The translations under genes and the position numbers were made by a program. Shown here piece by piece: positions 1-5,223 of a stretch of 33,136 nt of DNA. The notes below the pieces were generated by a model that saw only the letters and a program-made list of their open reading frames with translations, did no database searches and was not told where the DNA came from. Each line of letters opens with the position of its first letter. Position 1 is the stretch's first letter. The stretch lies in the IMG/VR virus record IMGVR_UViG_3300018080_000411, positions 1 to 33,136 of that record. One strand, 5' to 3'. This DNA is from a virus.

Positions 1-28
1 CGGCAATTATCAAATATAAATAAATCAT
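1..28 (-). other. Possible partial mini-ORF / promoter box at window edge
   Basis: An ATG at 28-26 overlaps the stop of the preceding mini-ORF (ATGA arrangement) and reads MIYLYLIIA before the window ends. On the same strand, positions 18-11 read TATATTTG, an exact match to the Bacteroidota -7 box TAnnTTTG, but I see no TTG at a suitable distance upstream. If the two window ends join, the frame would close as MIYLYLIIAGRG with its stop overlapping the ATG at 33129. Whether this is a coding tip, a promoter or neither cannot be decided here. Confidence 0.2.
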
Positions 29-87
29 TTTTTTTTCTTTTTGGCGTTGATTAAGCTGTCTATCTGAGCTTTATTTATTTTCTTCAC
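25..87 (-). CDS. Possible 20-aa mini-ORF, GTG start, poly-lysine end
   Basis: A GTG directly abuts the stop of the mini-ORF at 88-147 and opens a 20-codon frame ending in a run of five lysines coded by an A-rich tract. The stop overlaps an ATG by ATGA. The DNA around the start resembles the start junctions of the small-gene train at 28566-29112 (AAATGAGTGAAGAAAA there, AAATAAGTGAAGAAAA here), except that ATG has become ATA. It may therefore be a decayed copy of that leader rather than a gene. No function is recognisable. Confidence 0.25.
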   Translation of the reverse strand: MKKINKAQIDSLINAKKKKK

Positions 88-147
88 TTATTTCTCAGTC
101 CTCTTATTAGATAAACGTATTACGTATATATCGGCGTTATAGGACAT
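88..147 (-). CDS. 19-aa mini-ORF spanning cassette boundary (copy 1)
   Basis: This frame reads MSYNADIYVIRLSNKRTEK. Its ATG lies inside the last codons of the upstream 82-aa gene, i.e. in the first bases of cassette A, and the rest runs through the 28-bp repeat. A nearly identical peptide (MHHNADIYVIRLFNKEDK) is encoded at 29324-29380, with its ATG at the same distance from the repeat. The parallel suggests a translational-coupling leader that passes ribosomes from a cassette gene to the gene beyond the repeat. It could equally be a by-product of the duplicated DNA. Confidence 0.35.
   Translation of the reverse strand: MSYNADIYVIRLSNKRTEK
111..138 (+). repeat. 28-bp direct repeat, copy 1: candidate cassette landing site
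   Basis: These 28 bases are identical to 29344-29371. With one mismatch and one indel the similarity continues leftwards to about position 97. The copy contains ACGTATTACGT, a 5-bp inverted repeat around one central base, and ends in CGGCG|TT, exactly at the left boundary of cassette A. The same arrangement occurs at copy 2. By analogy with integrons, this position (single non-hairpin site, first cassette immediately after G|TT) is that of attI. That role is inference; no integrase gene is present. Confidence 0.75.
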
Positions 148-385
148 TTAAAGCCCCACGCACAAGATTATATAATTCAGCAACAAACTCACCTCTTTTT
201 CTAAATTCATCTTTACATTTCTCCGTACACCCTTGATGTAAATCTCCCCAACAATTATCACATCCGTTTGTTGGTGTGTATTTATTAGTTAATCTAATTA
301 TTTCTAATCTTATTTTATTACAAGCATCCCCGCACACTATACTGTTAGTTTTTGCTTCTTTAATTTTACATACTTGGCATTTCAT
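137..385 (-). CDS. Cys-rich putative zinc-binding protein (cassette A)
   Basis: An 82-aa protein with eight cysteines in four pairs: C3/C6, C18/C22, C42/C45 and C53/C57. This is a pattern expected of a protein binding two zinc ions. The motif CDNCWGDLHQGC lies at 42-53. Similar small Cys-rich proteins occur in environmental phages, but I know of no assigned function. The start is an ATG with a GAGG Shine-Dalgarno eight bases upstream, just inside the cassette and about 20 bp from the attC-like hairpin. The stop lies at the very left edge of the cassette and overlaps the start of the 19-aa mini-ORF. Confidence 0.7.
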   Translation of the reverse strand: MKCQVCKIKEAKTNSIVCGDACNKIRLEIIRLTNKYTPTNGCDNCWGDLHQGCTEKCKDEFRKRGEFVAELYNLVRGALNVL

Positions 386-496
386 AATATCCTCAATTAA
401 ACGCCCTATAACAATGTGTCAAAACTAATAGCGCATATAAGGCTTTGCGCAATTAATCGAGTGTAGCAGTTGCACTACGTAATTTTACACTAACCG
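137..496 (+). mobile_element. Integron-type gene cassette A (360 bp)
   Basis: The unit begins at G136|T137 and ends at G496|T497. Its first bases with the preceding G (GTTATAGG, 136-143) are the exact reverse complement of the inverse core CCTATAAC (405-412) that opens its terminal hairpin. This is the rule for integron cassettes. It carries one gene (137-385, 82 aa) that nearly fills the space before the attC-like site. The gene points towards the 28-bp site, opposite to the usual cassette layout but the same way as phage transcription. Confidence 0.65.
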
Positions 497-502
497 TTAG
501 CA
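405..502 (+). repeat. attC-like recombination site A
   Basis: The site opens with CCTATAACAAT (the AACAA form typical of attC inverse cores) and closes with ACCG|TTAGC. Inside, GTGTCAAAACTAATAGCGCA (416-435) pairs imperfectly with 471-490, leaving unpaired bases as in attC L boxes. The apical segment holds a small hairpin, GTAGC(N6)ACTAC. Its stem sequences and apex closely resemble attC-like site B at 29612-29709 (shared AATAGCGCAT, GTGTAGC and TTGCNCTAC blocks), as expected for attC sites from one large chromosomal integron. Confidence 0.65.
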
Positions 503-508
503 ATAATA

Positions 509-724
509 CTAACAAGGATTGAACAACTCACTGATCCTCATTATATAATCACCACCATTATATAACCTTTCAGCGTATTCTTTATCTGTTGTCACAAATA
601 TTAAATCGTCAGTAGTTCTGTGCATTATATAACAAGTACTACTACTAACAAGAGATAAATCCAACTGCTTTTCGTATTTCTCAACTGTTTCTCTTGCTTT
701 AATGTAATCGTCTTTTTTTATCAT
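509..724 (-). CDS. Hypothetical protein, 71 aa
   Basis: A small soluble protein with a charged, probably helical N-terminus (residues 1-25) followed by a mixed region containing DLIFVTTDKEYAERLYNGGD, the kind of sequence found in short alpha/beta folds. I do not recognise a family. It starts at ATG 724 and ends 12 bp from the right boundary of cassette A, so it may belong to a second cassette that begins at T497. No attC-like site with the matching inverse core (TGCTAAC) follows it. AT-rich like its neighbours. Confidence 0.55.
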   Translation of the reverse strand: MIKKDDYIKARETVEKYEKQLDLSLVSSSTCYIMHRTTDDLIFVTTDKEYAERLYNGGDYIMRISELFNPC

Positions 725-765
725 AATTTTAATTTTAAGTACGCAACTGTATTTATCTCCATCAG

Positions 766-990
766 TTAGAGTGCATTAAAGCACCACTTAATAATCTTTG
801 GTATTTTATTTAATTTTTTCCTATCAATAAATTGTTCGTGCGCTATAATATTATCTCTACATTGTTGGTAATTAACGGAATTTTTATAAAGTCCGTATTC
901 GTCTTTTTCAAGCATATTAACACACCCTAACATCGTATCATAACCCATTTGGGTATTGGTGCTATTTTGTTGTTTTGTCTCTTTTCTCAT
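766..990 (-). CDS. Hypothetical protein, 74 aa
   Basis: A small hydrophilic protein with a polar N-terminus rich in Asn, Gln and Thr and a basic stretch RKKLNKIPKIIKW near the end. No family recognised. The ATG at 990 has no clear Shine-Dalgarno. The stop TAA falls on a CAG|TTAGAG sequence that resembles a cassette boundary, but no complementary inverse core is present. It lies between the replication operon (ends at 1095) and cassette A and shares their AT-rich composition. Confidence 0.5.
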   Translation of the reverse strand: MRKETKQQNSTNTQMGYDTMLGCVNMLEKDEYGLYKNSVNYQQCRDNIIAHEQFIDRKKLNKIPKIIKWCFNAL

Positions 991-1094
991 CGTTTATAAT
1001 ATTTTAATAAGTTAGTATTTCAAACCCCAAACGGGTCATATACGTGGCACGTTATGGATCATCCCAAAATATCCGACGTATTCTTTTACTTTTT
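991..1094. other. Intergenic segment, possible eroded cassette end
   Basis: About 100 bp between the replication operon and the AT-rich block. It contains GGCACG|TTATGG at 1046-1056, which has the CG|TT form seen at the other cassette boundaries, and a small ACCC(N5)GGGT hairpin at about 1023-1035. The inverse core that should pair with a boundary starting TTAGC or TTATGG is absent. It may be a truncated attC-like site or unrelated spacer; I see no gene in it. Confidence 0.25.
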
Positions 1095-1487
1095 TCATAT
1101 CTCGATTTTTTGCTGGGTGTCTGGCTCTGGTTGCTTCTGTTGATCGATCAGCGCCTCCCGGACAGCCGTGATCGCTCTGATCCGCTGGTCCAGGCTGCAA
1201 ATGTAAGCGTTAATATCCTGTGGGTCATCGCTCATGTAGTAGCCGTTTGAATTTGCGAGGAGGTTCGGCGCCATCCCGCTGGTCCGAATATAATTTATTA
1301 TTTTTCTGGCTCTGGCTCCACTGACCTCCTTCCCGGTCCGGTCTTTATAAAGAACGGCAATCTTAGCGGCGGTGATCGGTCCCTTTCCTTTCTGTAACCT
1401 GGCTTTAAATGCTGCAGCCCAAGAAGTAGCAATTTCCATTTCTTCGACGGTCACCTCTGCTGTCTGTTTTTCAAATCCGATTATCAT
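1095..1487 (-). CDS. Putative winged-helix DNA-binding phage protein
   Basis: 130 aa. Residues about 30-110 (GPITAAKIAVLYKD, then ARARKIINYIR, then GYYMSDDPQDINAYICSL) fit a winged-helix arrangement common in early phage proteins: a recognition-helix-like segment followed by a short hairpin and a helix. The C-terminus is Gln-rich and probably disordered. It is translationally coupled to the VRR-NUC gene by an ATGA overlap (1484-1487) and is the last gene of the early operon before the accessory block. A role in replication or recombination is suggested by position only. Confidence 0.6.
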   Translation of the reverse strand: MIIGFEKQTAEVTVEEMEIATSWAAAFKARLQKGKGPITAAKIAVLYKDRTGKEVSGARARKIINYIRTSGMAPNLLANSNGYYMSDDPQDINAYICSLDQRIRAITAVREALIDQQKQPEPDTQQKIEI

Positions 1488-1894
1488 TTTGGCTCGTTTA
1501 AATAAATGTTAATTATACGCTGGGTCTCGGTCAGCCCGGTGGCAAATGTCGCGTAGTAGCCCTTATTCATTAACCGGAGCAGCATCTGGTTCTGCTCCTG
1601 AATGTGCTGGTCTTTTTTCAAAATCCCGCCTTTTGTGTAAGGGTTGGATCCGGCTTTTTTTATTTCTATGAGTAGTCCGTTGTACCCGCCACGCGGCTCA
1701 AGAATTATCAGATCCGGGATCCCTCTGTCGGACCTCATGTGTTTGATCTTGGCGCGGGTTCCCGGGTGCACCCGGACGCCGCTCATCTCAAAAAACCAAA
1801 TGATCTCAGGGTGCGCGAATTTCATCCAGTCGGCAATAAAAGTATAGATTCCATGTTCGGTTGCTGGTTCGTGTGGTATGTATTTTGCTTTCAT
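1484..1894 (-). CDS. VRR-NUC domain nuclease
   Basis: 136 aa, the usual size for a stand-alone phage VRR-NUC protein (PD-(D/E)XK superfamily, Holliday-junction or flap nuclease type). The metal-binding core is visible: GIPDLIIL with D61, and LLIEIKKAG with E77 and K79. It is followed by a Gln-containing helix (KDQHIQEQNQMLLRLMNKGY) and the strand ATFATG, as is standard in the family. It overlaps both neighbours by ATGA. Together with the Rad52-like annealing protein and the DnaA-type protein it forms a recombination-dependent replication set. Confidence 0.88.
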   Translation of the reverse strand: MKAKYIPHEPATEHGIYTFIADWMKFAHPEIIWFFEMSGVRVHPGTRAKIKHMRSDRGIPDLIILEPRGGYNGLLIEIKKAGSNPYTKGGILKKDQHIQEQNQMLLRLMNKGYYATFATGLTETQRIINIYLNEPK

Positions 1895-2292
1895 TGGCTC
1901 GCCTGGTTTTTAATTTCCTTTATATCTGAGGCGCGGGTGATCGCGTCCTCGATCTCGTTGATAATCGGTTTATAATACCTATCTGTTGAGAGTGTCTGCT
2001 CCACCCGGCGGCAGCTGTGCATCACTGTAGCGTGGTCTTTATTACCTACCATCGCTCCAATATCTGCAAAGCTGTATCTTGGGAGGTGCTTTCGAATCAT
2101 CGCGTGTGCAATCTGGCGGGCTGTTTTTATCCTGCTGCTCCGCGTCTTGATGTTTATTTCGTCGCGGGTGATTTCCTGGTGGTTGCAGATCACGTCGATT
2201 ATTTCCTCCGGGGTCAGGTGGCATTTATATTGCTGCCGAGGTCGGCGCTTCAGGCTTAGACCTGGTATTGCGTAAGCGCTTATTTTATCCAT
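1891..2292 (-). CDS. DnaA domain IV-like DNA-binding protein
   Basis: 133 aa. Residues 27-101 match the C-terminal DNA-binding domain of the bacterial initiator DnaA (Bac_DnaA_C). TPEEIIDVICNH opens it, followed by the basic helix SSRIKTARQIAHAMIRKHL, then the DnaA signature GNKDHATVMHSCRRV at 83-97. The AAA+ ATPase and other DnaA domains are missing, so it should bind DnaA boxes without ATP-driven melting. It may mark the phage origin, compete with host DnaA or act as a regulator. A perfect DnaA box exists at 30838-30846. It overlaps the next gene by ATGA and the previous one by 13 bases. Confidence 0.85.
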   Translation of the reverse strand: MDKISAYAIPGLSLKRRPRQQYKCHLTPEEIIDVICNHQEITRDEINIKTRSSRIKTARQIAHAMIRKHLPRYSFADIGAMVGNKDHATVMHSCRRVEQTLSTDRYYKPIINEIEDAITRASDIKEIKNQASQ

Positions 2293-2465
2293 CGGAGTAT
2301 TTTTTTAATTGGGCTTTCGCCGTAGATCTCGATTTGGTCTGTCGGGATTCCTCCGTTTATATGCTTGACAAAACTGGCAAGGTCGAGGCGGCGCGGGATC
2401 TGGTAGGTGACGGTGGCTTTCGTTCCTCGGATCCGGATATGTGTAAGTTTGGGCTTTGTGGTCAT
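2280..2465 (-). CDS. Hypothetical protein, 61 aa
   Basis: A small basic protein with a beta-rich pattern (THIRIRGTKATVTYQIP) and an amphipathic C-terminus. It has no recognisable family. It starts at ATG 2465 and its last codons overlap the start of the DnaA-domain gene, so it belongs to the same early operon. Confidence 0.6.
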   Translation of the reverse strand: MTTKPKLTHIRIRGTKATVTYQIPRRLDLASFVKHINGGIPTDQIEIYGESPIKKILRWIK

Positions 2466-2510
2466 CGGTCTAAATTTATGGGGAGGCGTGGGGTCCTCCC
2501 CTGGTTAAAT

Positions 2511-2975
2511 TTAACCCAGCGTGACTTTGATGCTGGTTGTCGATTTCTTGCTGGGTCGCTTCAAAAGGGCGCCGGTCTCCGGGTCTGCCATTCCGCCCTC
2601 CGGGAGGGTCTTGAGCATGGTTTGTCTGGTTTTGATCTTATCTGCCAAATCCGAGGCATCCATCAGCCATCCGTTCAGGGTTTCGTCATCACAGGCGCTG
2701 TAGTCGTACTTGGTGCCGGTCTCAGCGACCTCCACCTTCGCTCCGTGAAATTCGAAGCGTTTGGAGTCCTCCTTCTGGATTTCCTCGATGGTAAATTCGC
2801 GGACCTCCTTGTTGGCTCTCACTTGCTTGATCGCTTCCTCCATTGCTTTTAGCTTTATGGCGGCGACGGCTGGGTGTTCCTTCCCTTCAAGGATGGTGTT
2901 AATAATCGTGGCGGCGAGCGCCTGGGCGCCGGGCTTATTAACCGGCGTTGTTCGTAGAATCTCTGGTTGTTTCAT
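2511..2975 (-). CDS. Conserved phage protein of unknown function, 154 aa
   Basis: The protein contains the segment KVEVAETGTKYDYSACDD (about residues 79-96) followed by a helical region and a tail ending in KKSTTSIKVTLG. I recall this layout from Bacteroidota phage proteins encoded beside recombination genes, where function is unassigned. It has no obvious catalytic motif. Its ATG overlaps the stop of the upstream 63-aa gene (2972-2975), placing it in the recombination operon; a role as partner of the annealing protein is inference. Confidence 0.6.
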   Translation of the reverse strand: MKQPEILRTTPVNKPGAQALAATIINTILEGKEHPAVAAIKLKAMEEAIKQVRANKEVREFTIEEIQKEDSKRFEFHGAKVEVAETGTKYDYSACDDETLNGWLMDASDLADKIKTRQTMLKTLPEGGMADPETGALLKRPSKKSTTSIKVTLG

Positions 2976-3163
2976 CTTGTTTTTATTTTTAAAAATTCAA
3001 TGCTTGCTTGTATCTCTCCAATATGTCCGGCAATCTTTAAGATTGGTCCGGTGTCGGTTTCGTGGGTTGCCTGGCTTATTATATCCTTAAGGGCTTTATC
3101 GATCCCTTTCAGCGATCTATCGATCCGATTTGCTTCTAATCTCACTTTTGCTCCGTCGATCAT
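2972..3163 (-). CDS. Small helical protein, 63 aa
   Basis: Almost entirely helical and charged, with heptad-like spacing of hydrophobic residues (IDRSLKGIDKALKDIISQA and ILKIAGHIGEIQASIEFL). A short coiled coil or helical hairpin is likely. No family recognised. It is coupled to the upstream annealing-protein gene and the downstream 154-aa gene by ATGA-type overlaps at both ends. Confidence 0.65.
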   Translation of the reverse strand: MIDGAKVRLEANRIDRSLKGIDKALKDIISQATHETDTGPILKIAGHIGEIQASIEFLKIKTR

Positions 3164-3858
3164 GGCTGCGGGTTTTCTGTGGTTTCCTGCTGCAATTCTG
3201 CCACTTTCCGTTCAAAGGTGGATCCTGCCAGCTCCAAATATTCCCGTTGTTGCTTAGTCACGGTCATCTGGTTTTCTATCTGATCCAGCAACTTCAGCTC
3301 ACCTGTGGCGATTCTGTCGTAGGCTTCCTGGCATTGTTTGTCATTCAGCTTCGGTTTGCCGGTTGTATTTTTTACCGGCTCCGGTTTGGTCTTGCTGTAC
3401 TTGCTGTCGTCCAGTATTCCTCGGTAAACATCGGCCGCGACGCCGATTGCCTTGAGCGCCACGGAGAGGGCGTCAGTGGTTGCCATCTTTAAGGCTTCGT
3501 CGCTGGTATAAAGCCCGCCGCGCTCCTCCTCCACGAACATGGATCCACCTGTACCTGGGATCGGTTCGCTCCATTCGCCGTTCAGCTTGTATCGTAACTC
3601 TATGTTCACAAAGGCGGCGATCTGGCTCTTGGATCCCGGCTCCAGCCATTGGCGGATGACCTGGTATTTCCAGCCGAATCCGATGGGTCCGAAGGTCTCA
3701 TTCATTATGTCGATTCGCCATTGGGGATTGATGTCGCTCTTGCCTTTTAACCGACCTCCCGTGATTTTCTTCAAGGCATCCTCCGGCGGTTTCCGGATCT
3801 TTTTGATTCGTTCGTCAGCGTTGTAATTTTCGATGTTGATTTTGCTCTTGTCTGTCAT
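3160..3858 (-). CDS. Rad52/Sak-like single-strand annealing protein
   Basis: 232 aa. Residues about 25-150 look like a phage recombinase of the Rad52/Sak type: a basic start with LKGKSDINPQWRIDIMNETF, strands around FVNIELRYKLNGEW, GTGGSMFVEE, and the diagnostic TSDEALKMATTDALSVALKAIGVAADVYRG segment. The Gln/Glu-rich C-terminal region is likely flexible. Such proteins coat and anneal ssDNA during recombination-driven phage replication. Its neighbours (VRR-NUC, SSB elsewhere in the genome) fit that role. ERF is an alternative family name; the DALSVA...G.GAD pattern favours the Rad52-like group. It precedes the 63-aa gene with an ATGA overlap. Confidence 0.75.
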   Translation of the reverse strand: MTDKSKINIENYNADERIKKIRKPPEDALKKITGGRLKGKSDINPQWRIDIMNETFGPIGFGWKYQVIRQWLEPGSKSQIAAFVNIELRYKLNGEWSEPIPGTGGSMFVEEERGGLYTSDEALKMATTDALSVALKAIGVAADVYRGILDDSKYSKTKPEPVKNTTGKPKLNDKQCQEAYDRIATGELKLLDQIENQMTVTKQQREYLELAGSTFERKVAELQQETTENPQP

Positions 3859-3869
3859 CGCTCTGGGGT

Positions 3870-4091
3870 TTAATACGGGAAAAGGGCAGCCGCCGCTTTC
3901 CCGGTTATCTGTTCTACAATGGTGATCGTTTCGGGTCGCGGGACCCGGCTGTCGTACATCCAGGACCGGACCGTCCCTTCACTGATTCCAGCCGCGATCA
4001 TTTCGGCGAGGAAGGCGCGCTTTTCCAGCCTGGTCATTTGGCTGTAAAAGTTGCCGAAGGTGGTTAGTCGTCTTTTCTTTGTTGTTTTCAT
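3870..4091 (-). CDS. Cro/CI-like helix-turn-helix regulator
   Basis: 73 aa. Residues about 22-60 form a helix-turn-helix: KRAFLAEMIAAGISEGTVRSWMYDSRVPRPETITIVEQITG, where the ISEGTVRSWM part is the recognition helix and the PETITIVEQITG part resembles the fourth helix of XRE/Cro proteins. The basic N-terminus (KTTKKRR) may add DNA contacts. Its upstream region carries a 19-bp near-palindrome and a TAATTTTG box, suggesting autoregulation. It probably also acts at the palindrome in the early promoter (5053-5077), by inference from position. No peptidase or oligomerisation domain is present. Confidence 0.65.
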   Translation of the reverse strand: MKTTKKRRLTTFGNFYSQMTRLEKRAFLAEMIAAGISEGTVRSWMYDSRVPRPETITIVEQITGKAAAALFPY

Positions 4092-4115
4092 TTCTGGGTT
4101 GTTTGTTTAATTAAA

Positions 4116-4178
4116 GTTACAAAATTATTCTATTATTGCAAATAATTATCAATTATATAGTTGTAATATTATTGCAAC
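4116..4178 (-). promoter_or_regulatory. Promoter/operator region of the HTH regulator
   Basis: On the minus strand TAATTTTG (4127-4120) matches the Bacteroidota -7 consensus TAnnTTTG, with TTG at 4152-4150, 22 bases upstream. A 19-bp near-palindrome of form GTTGyAATAwTATTrCAAC lies at 4160-4178, and a further TTGCAATAAT half-site occurs at about 4130-4139. The pattern of one full and one partial site is typical of a repressor controlling its own gene. Confidence 0.5.
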
Positions 4179-4432
4179 GGCTTACGCTCGATTATGTAAT
4201 CGCCGTAGATAATGGGCATCTTCCAGGTCTTTAGTGTGTGGTATGGGAGCGCCTTTATCCGGCAGGCTACTACAAAGGTGCTGAATACCTCGATCGCTCC
4301 GGTGTCGATGTGTTTCGCTGTGATTACTGTTTTCACTTTCATGGTTGTTAGTTTATTGAGCCTGATTCGGAGGTCCTCCCTCCAGGCTTGTAGGCTCTTT
4401 TCGTAGTTGATTTCGATTTGCTCTCTGGTCAT
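4169..4432 (-). CDS. Hypothetical protein, 87 aa
   Basis: The N-terminal third is helical and charged (MTREQIEINYEKSLQAW). The remainder looks beta-rich (VKTVITAKHIDTGAIEVFSTFVVACRIK). I chose ATG 4432 rather than the in-frame GTG one codon earlier. No family recognised. It lies in the early operon between two other small proteins and the regulator; its stop falls inside the regulator's operator palindrome. Confidence 0.6.
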   Translation of the reverse strand: MTREQIEINYEKSLQAWREDLRIRLNKLTTMKVKTVITAKHIDTGAIEVFSTFVVACRIKALPYHTLKTWKMPIIYGDYIIERKPLQ

Positions 4433-4444
4433 CACTCTGGTTTT

Positions 4445-4741
4445 TTAACAATTATTAAAATTAGCCCGGATATTATCAATCGCAGTTTTTGATACTTGGA
4501 TAAAATCCCCTTGCTTCCCCCCTCCGGGAGCATCGTTCCCAGTTTTGAACTTATATCCAAAATCACTTATTATTTCCTTGATCTGGAAGGAATAATCGCG
4601 AAGAGTAATAAACCTACCGGCACCAGTGTAAGACTTGGGATAAATCTTATTTCCTTTTTTTAATGAGTTTTCCCATGCGTGGGAGTAACGCTTGTTAATT
4701 GCGCCTAACTTTGTCCTTAAATTTTTACTAATTGTTTTCAT
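4445..4741 (-). CDS. Hypothetical protein, 98 aa
   Basis: A basic protein (many Lys and Arg, e.g. NLRTKLGAINKRYSHAWENSLKKG) with a predicted alpha/beta composition and a glycine-rich loop NDAPGGGKQGD near residue 72. No family recognised. It is the second gene after the early promoter, 12 bases downstream of the 90-aa gene, and is likely an early anti-host or regulatory protein by position only. Confidence 0.6.
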   Translation of the reverse strand: MKTISKNLRTKLGAINKRYSHAWENSLKKGNKIYPKSYTGAGRFITLRDYSFQIKEIISDFGYKFKTGNDAPGGGKQGDFIQVSKTAIDNIRANFNNC

Positions 4742-4753
4742 GGTGTTTATTTT

Positions 4754-5026
4754 TTATCTCATTGATGAAGGTCTTTGATTCATTTTTGATCTTTCTTGAG
4801 CATCTTCCCAAGCTTGATCTACATGATGCACGTATCTTGAAGTATCTTCCTTCATTTCATCGTCAATCAATGACCTCTCGGCTTCCTCCTCTGTATCATA
4901 CAGAGTTGTGAACTTAACTAAGCATCTTTTTTCTGTGTCAGTATCTTCAAAATAAATAGTAACATGCTTCTCGTCAATGTCTGTTACCTGTCCAACTCCG
5001 TGCGTTCTATTTGCTGTGTATTTCAT
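4754..5026 (-). CDS. First early gene: small SH3/KOW-like protein, 90 aa
   Basis: Residues about 8-50 (HGVGQVTDIDEKHVTIYFEDTD followed by KRCLVKF) have the turn-strand pattern of small SH3/KOW-like domains, the type found in CarD-like and UvrD-tail modules that contact RNA polymerase. The second half is acidic and helical. It is the first gene behind the early promoter at about 5055-5085. A role in redirecting host transcription is plausible but inferred. Confidence 0.6.
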   Translation of the reverse strand: MKYTANRTHGVGQVTDIDEKHVTIYFEDTDTEKRCLVKFTTLYDTEEEAERSLIDDEMKEDTSRYVHHVDQAWEDAQERSKMNQRPSSMR

Positions 5027-5052
5027 CTAAGTTGTTTTTATTTTTTTTCTAC

Positions 5053-5085
5053 TATAAAGATACGGCTTATCTTTATACCATGCAA
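5053..5085 (-). promoter_or_regulatory. Early promoter with perfect 10-bp palindromic operator
   Basis: The arms TATAAAGATA (5053-5062) and TATCTTTATA (5068-5077) are a perfect inverted repeat around a 5-base centre. On the minus strand the -7-like box TATCTTTA (5062-5055) lies inside one arm, and a TTG at 5085-5083 sits 20 bases upstream, matching Bacteroidota promoter geometry. The operator would therefore cover the -7 region and block transcription of the early operon when bound. The likely ligand is the HTH protein at 3870-4091. Confidence 0.6.
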
Positions 5086-5138
5086 GGAAAAACCGATTTA
5101 TTTTTACTTTTCTTTTATTTATTTTTAACAGAAATAGC

Positions 5139-5176
5139 AAAAAAACAAGGGACCCGGTTACCCGGATCCCCGTCCC
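5139..5176 (-). terminator. Rho-independent terminator of the late operon
   Basis: On the minus strand a GC-rich hairpin (outer stem GGGAC/GTCCC with an inner CCGG/CCGG pair) is followed by TTG and a run of seven T (5145-5139). It lies 37 bp beyond the end of the amidase gene and just before the early promoter, so it separates the late transcript from the early one. Confidence 0.75.
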
Positions 5177-5200
5177 TAACAAAATGAAACCTATGAAAAC

Positions 5201-5223
5201 ATCGGCGCCTCGTTAGCGCCGAT
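5201..5223 (-). terminator. Hairpin over the amidase stop codon
   Basis: ATCGGCGC and GCGCCGAT form a perfect 8-bp stem around a 7-base loop that contains the amidase stop codon. There is no T run directly after it, so it is more likely an mRNA 3'-end stabiliser or a first pause hairpin ahead of the terminator at 5139-5176. Confidence 0.45.

Noticed and set aside
111-138. 28-bp repeat as phage attachment site of a tyrosine integrase
   Set aside because: No integrase gene is visible, both copies lie in the phage interior beside cassette boundaries, and neither overlaps a tRNA.
1023-1035. ACCC(N5)GGGT hairpin as a terminator of the early operon
   Set aside because: The stem is four base pairs and no T run follows on the transcribed strand.
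2268-2852. Long plus-strand open frame of 194 codons and many other plus-strand frames
   Set aside because: They lie opposite coupled minus-strand genes with recognisable domains; codon pattern and lack of ribosome-binding sites mark them as shadows.
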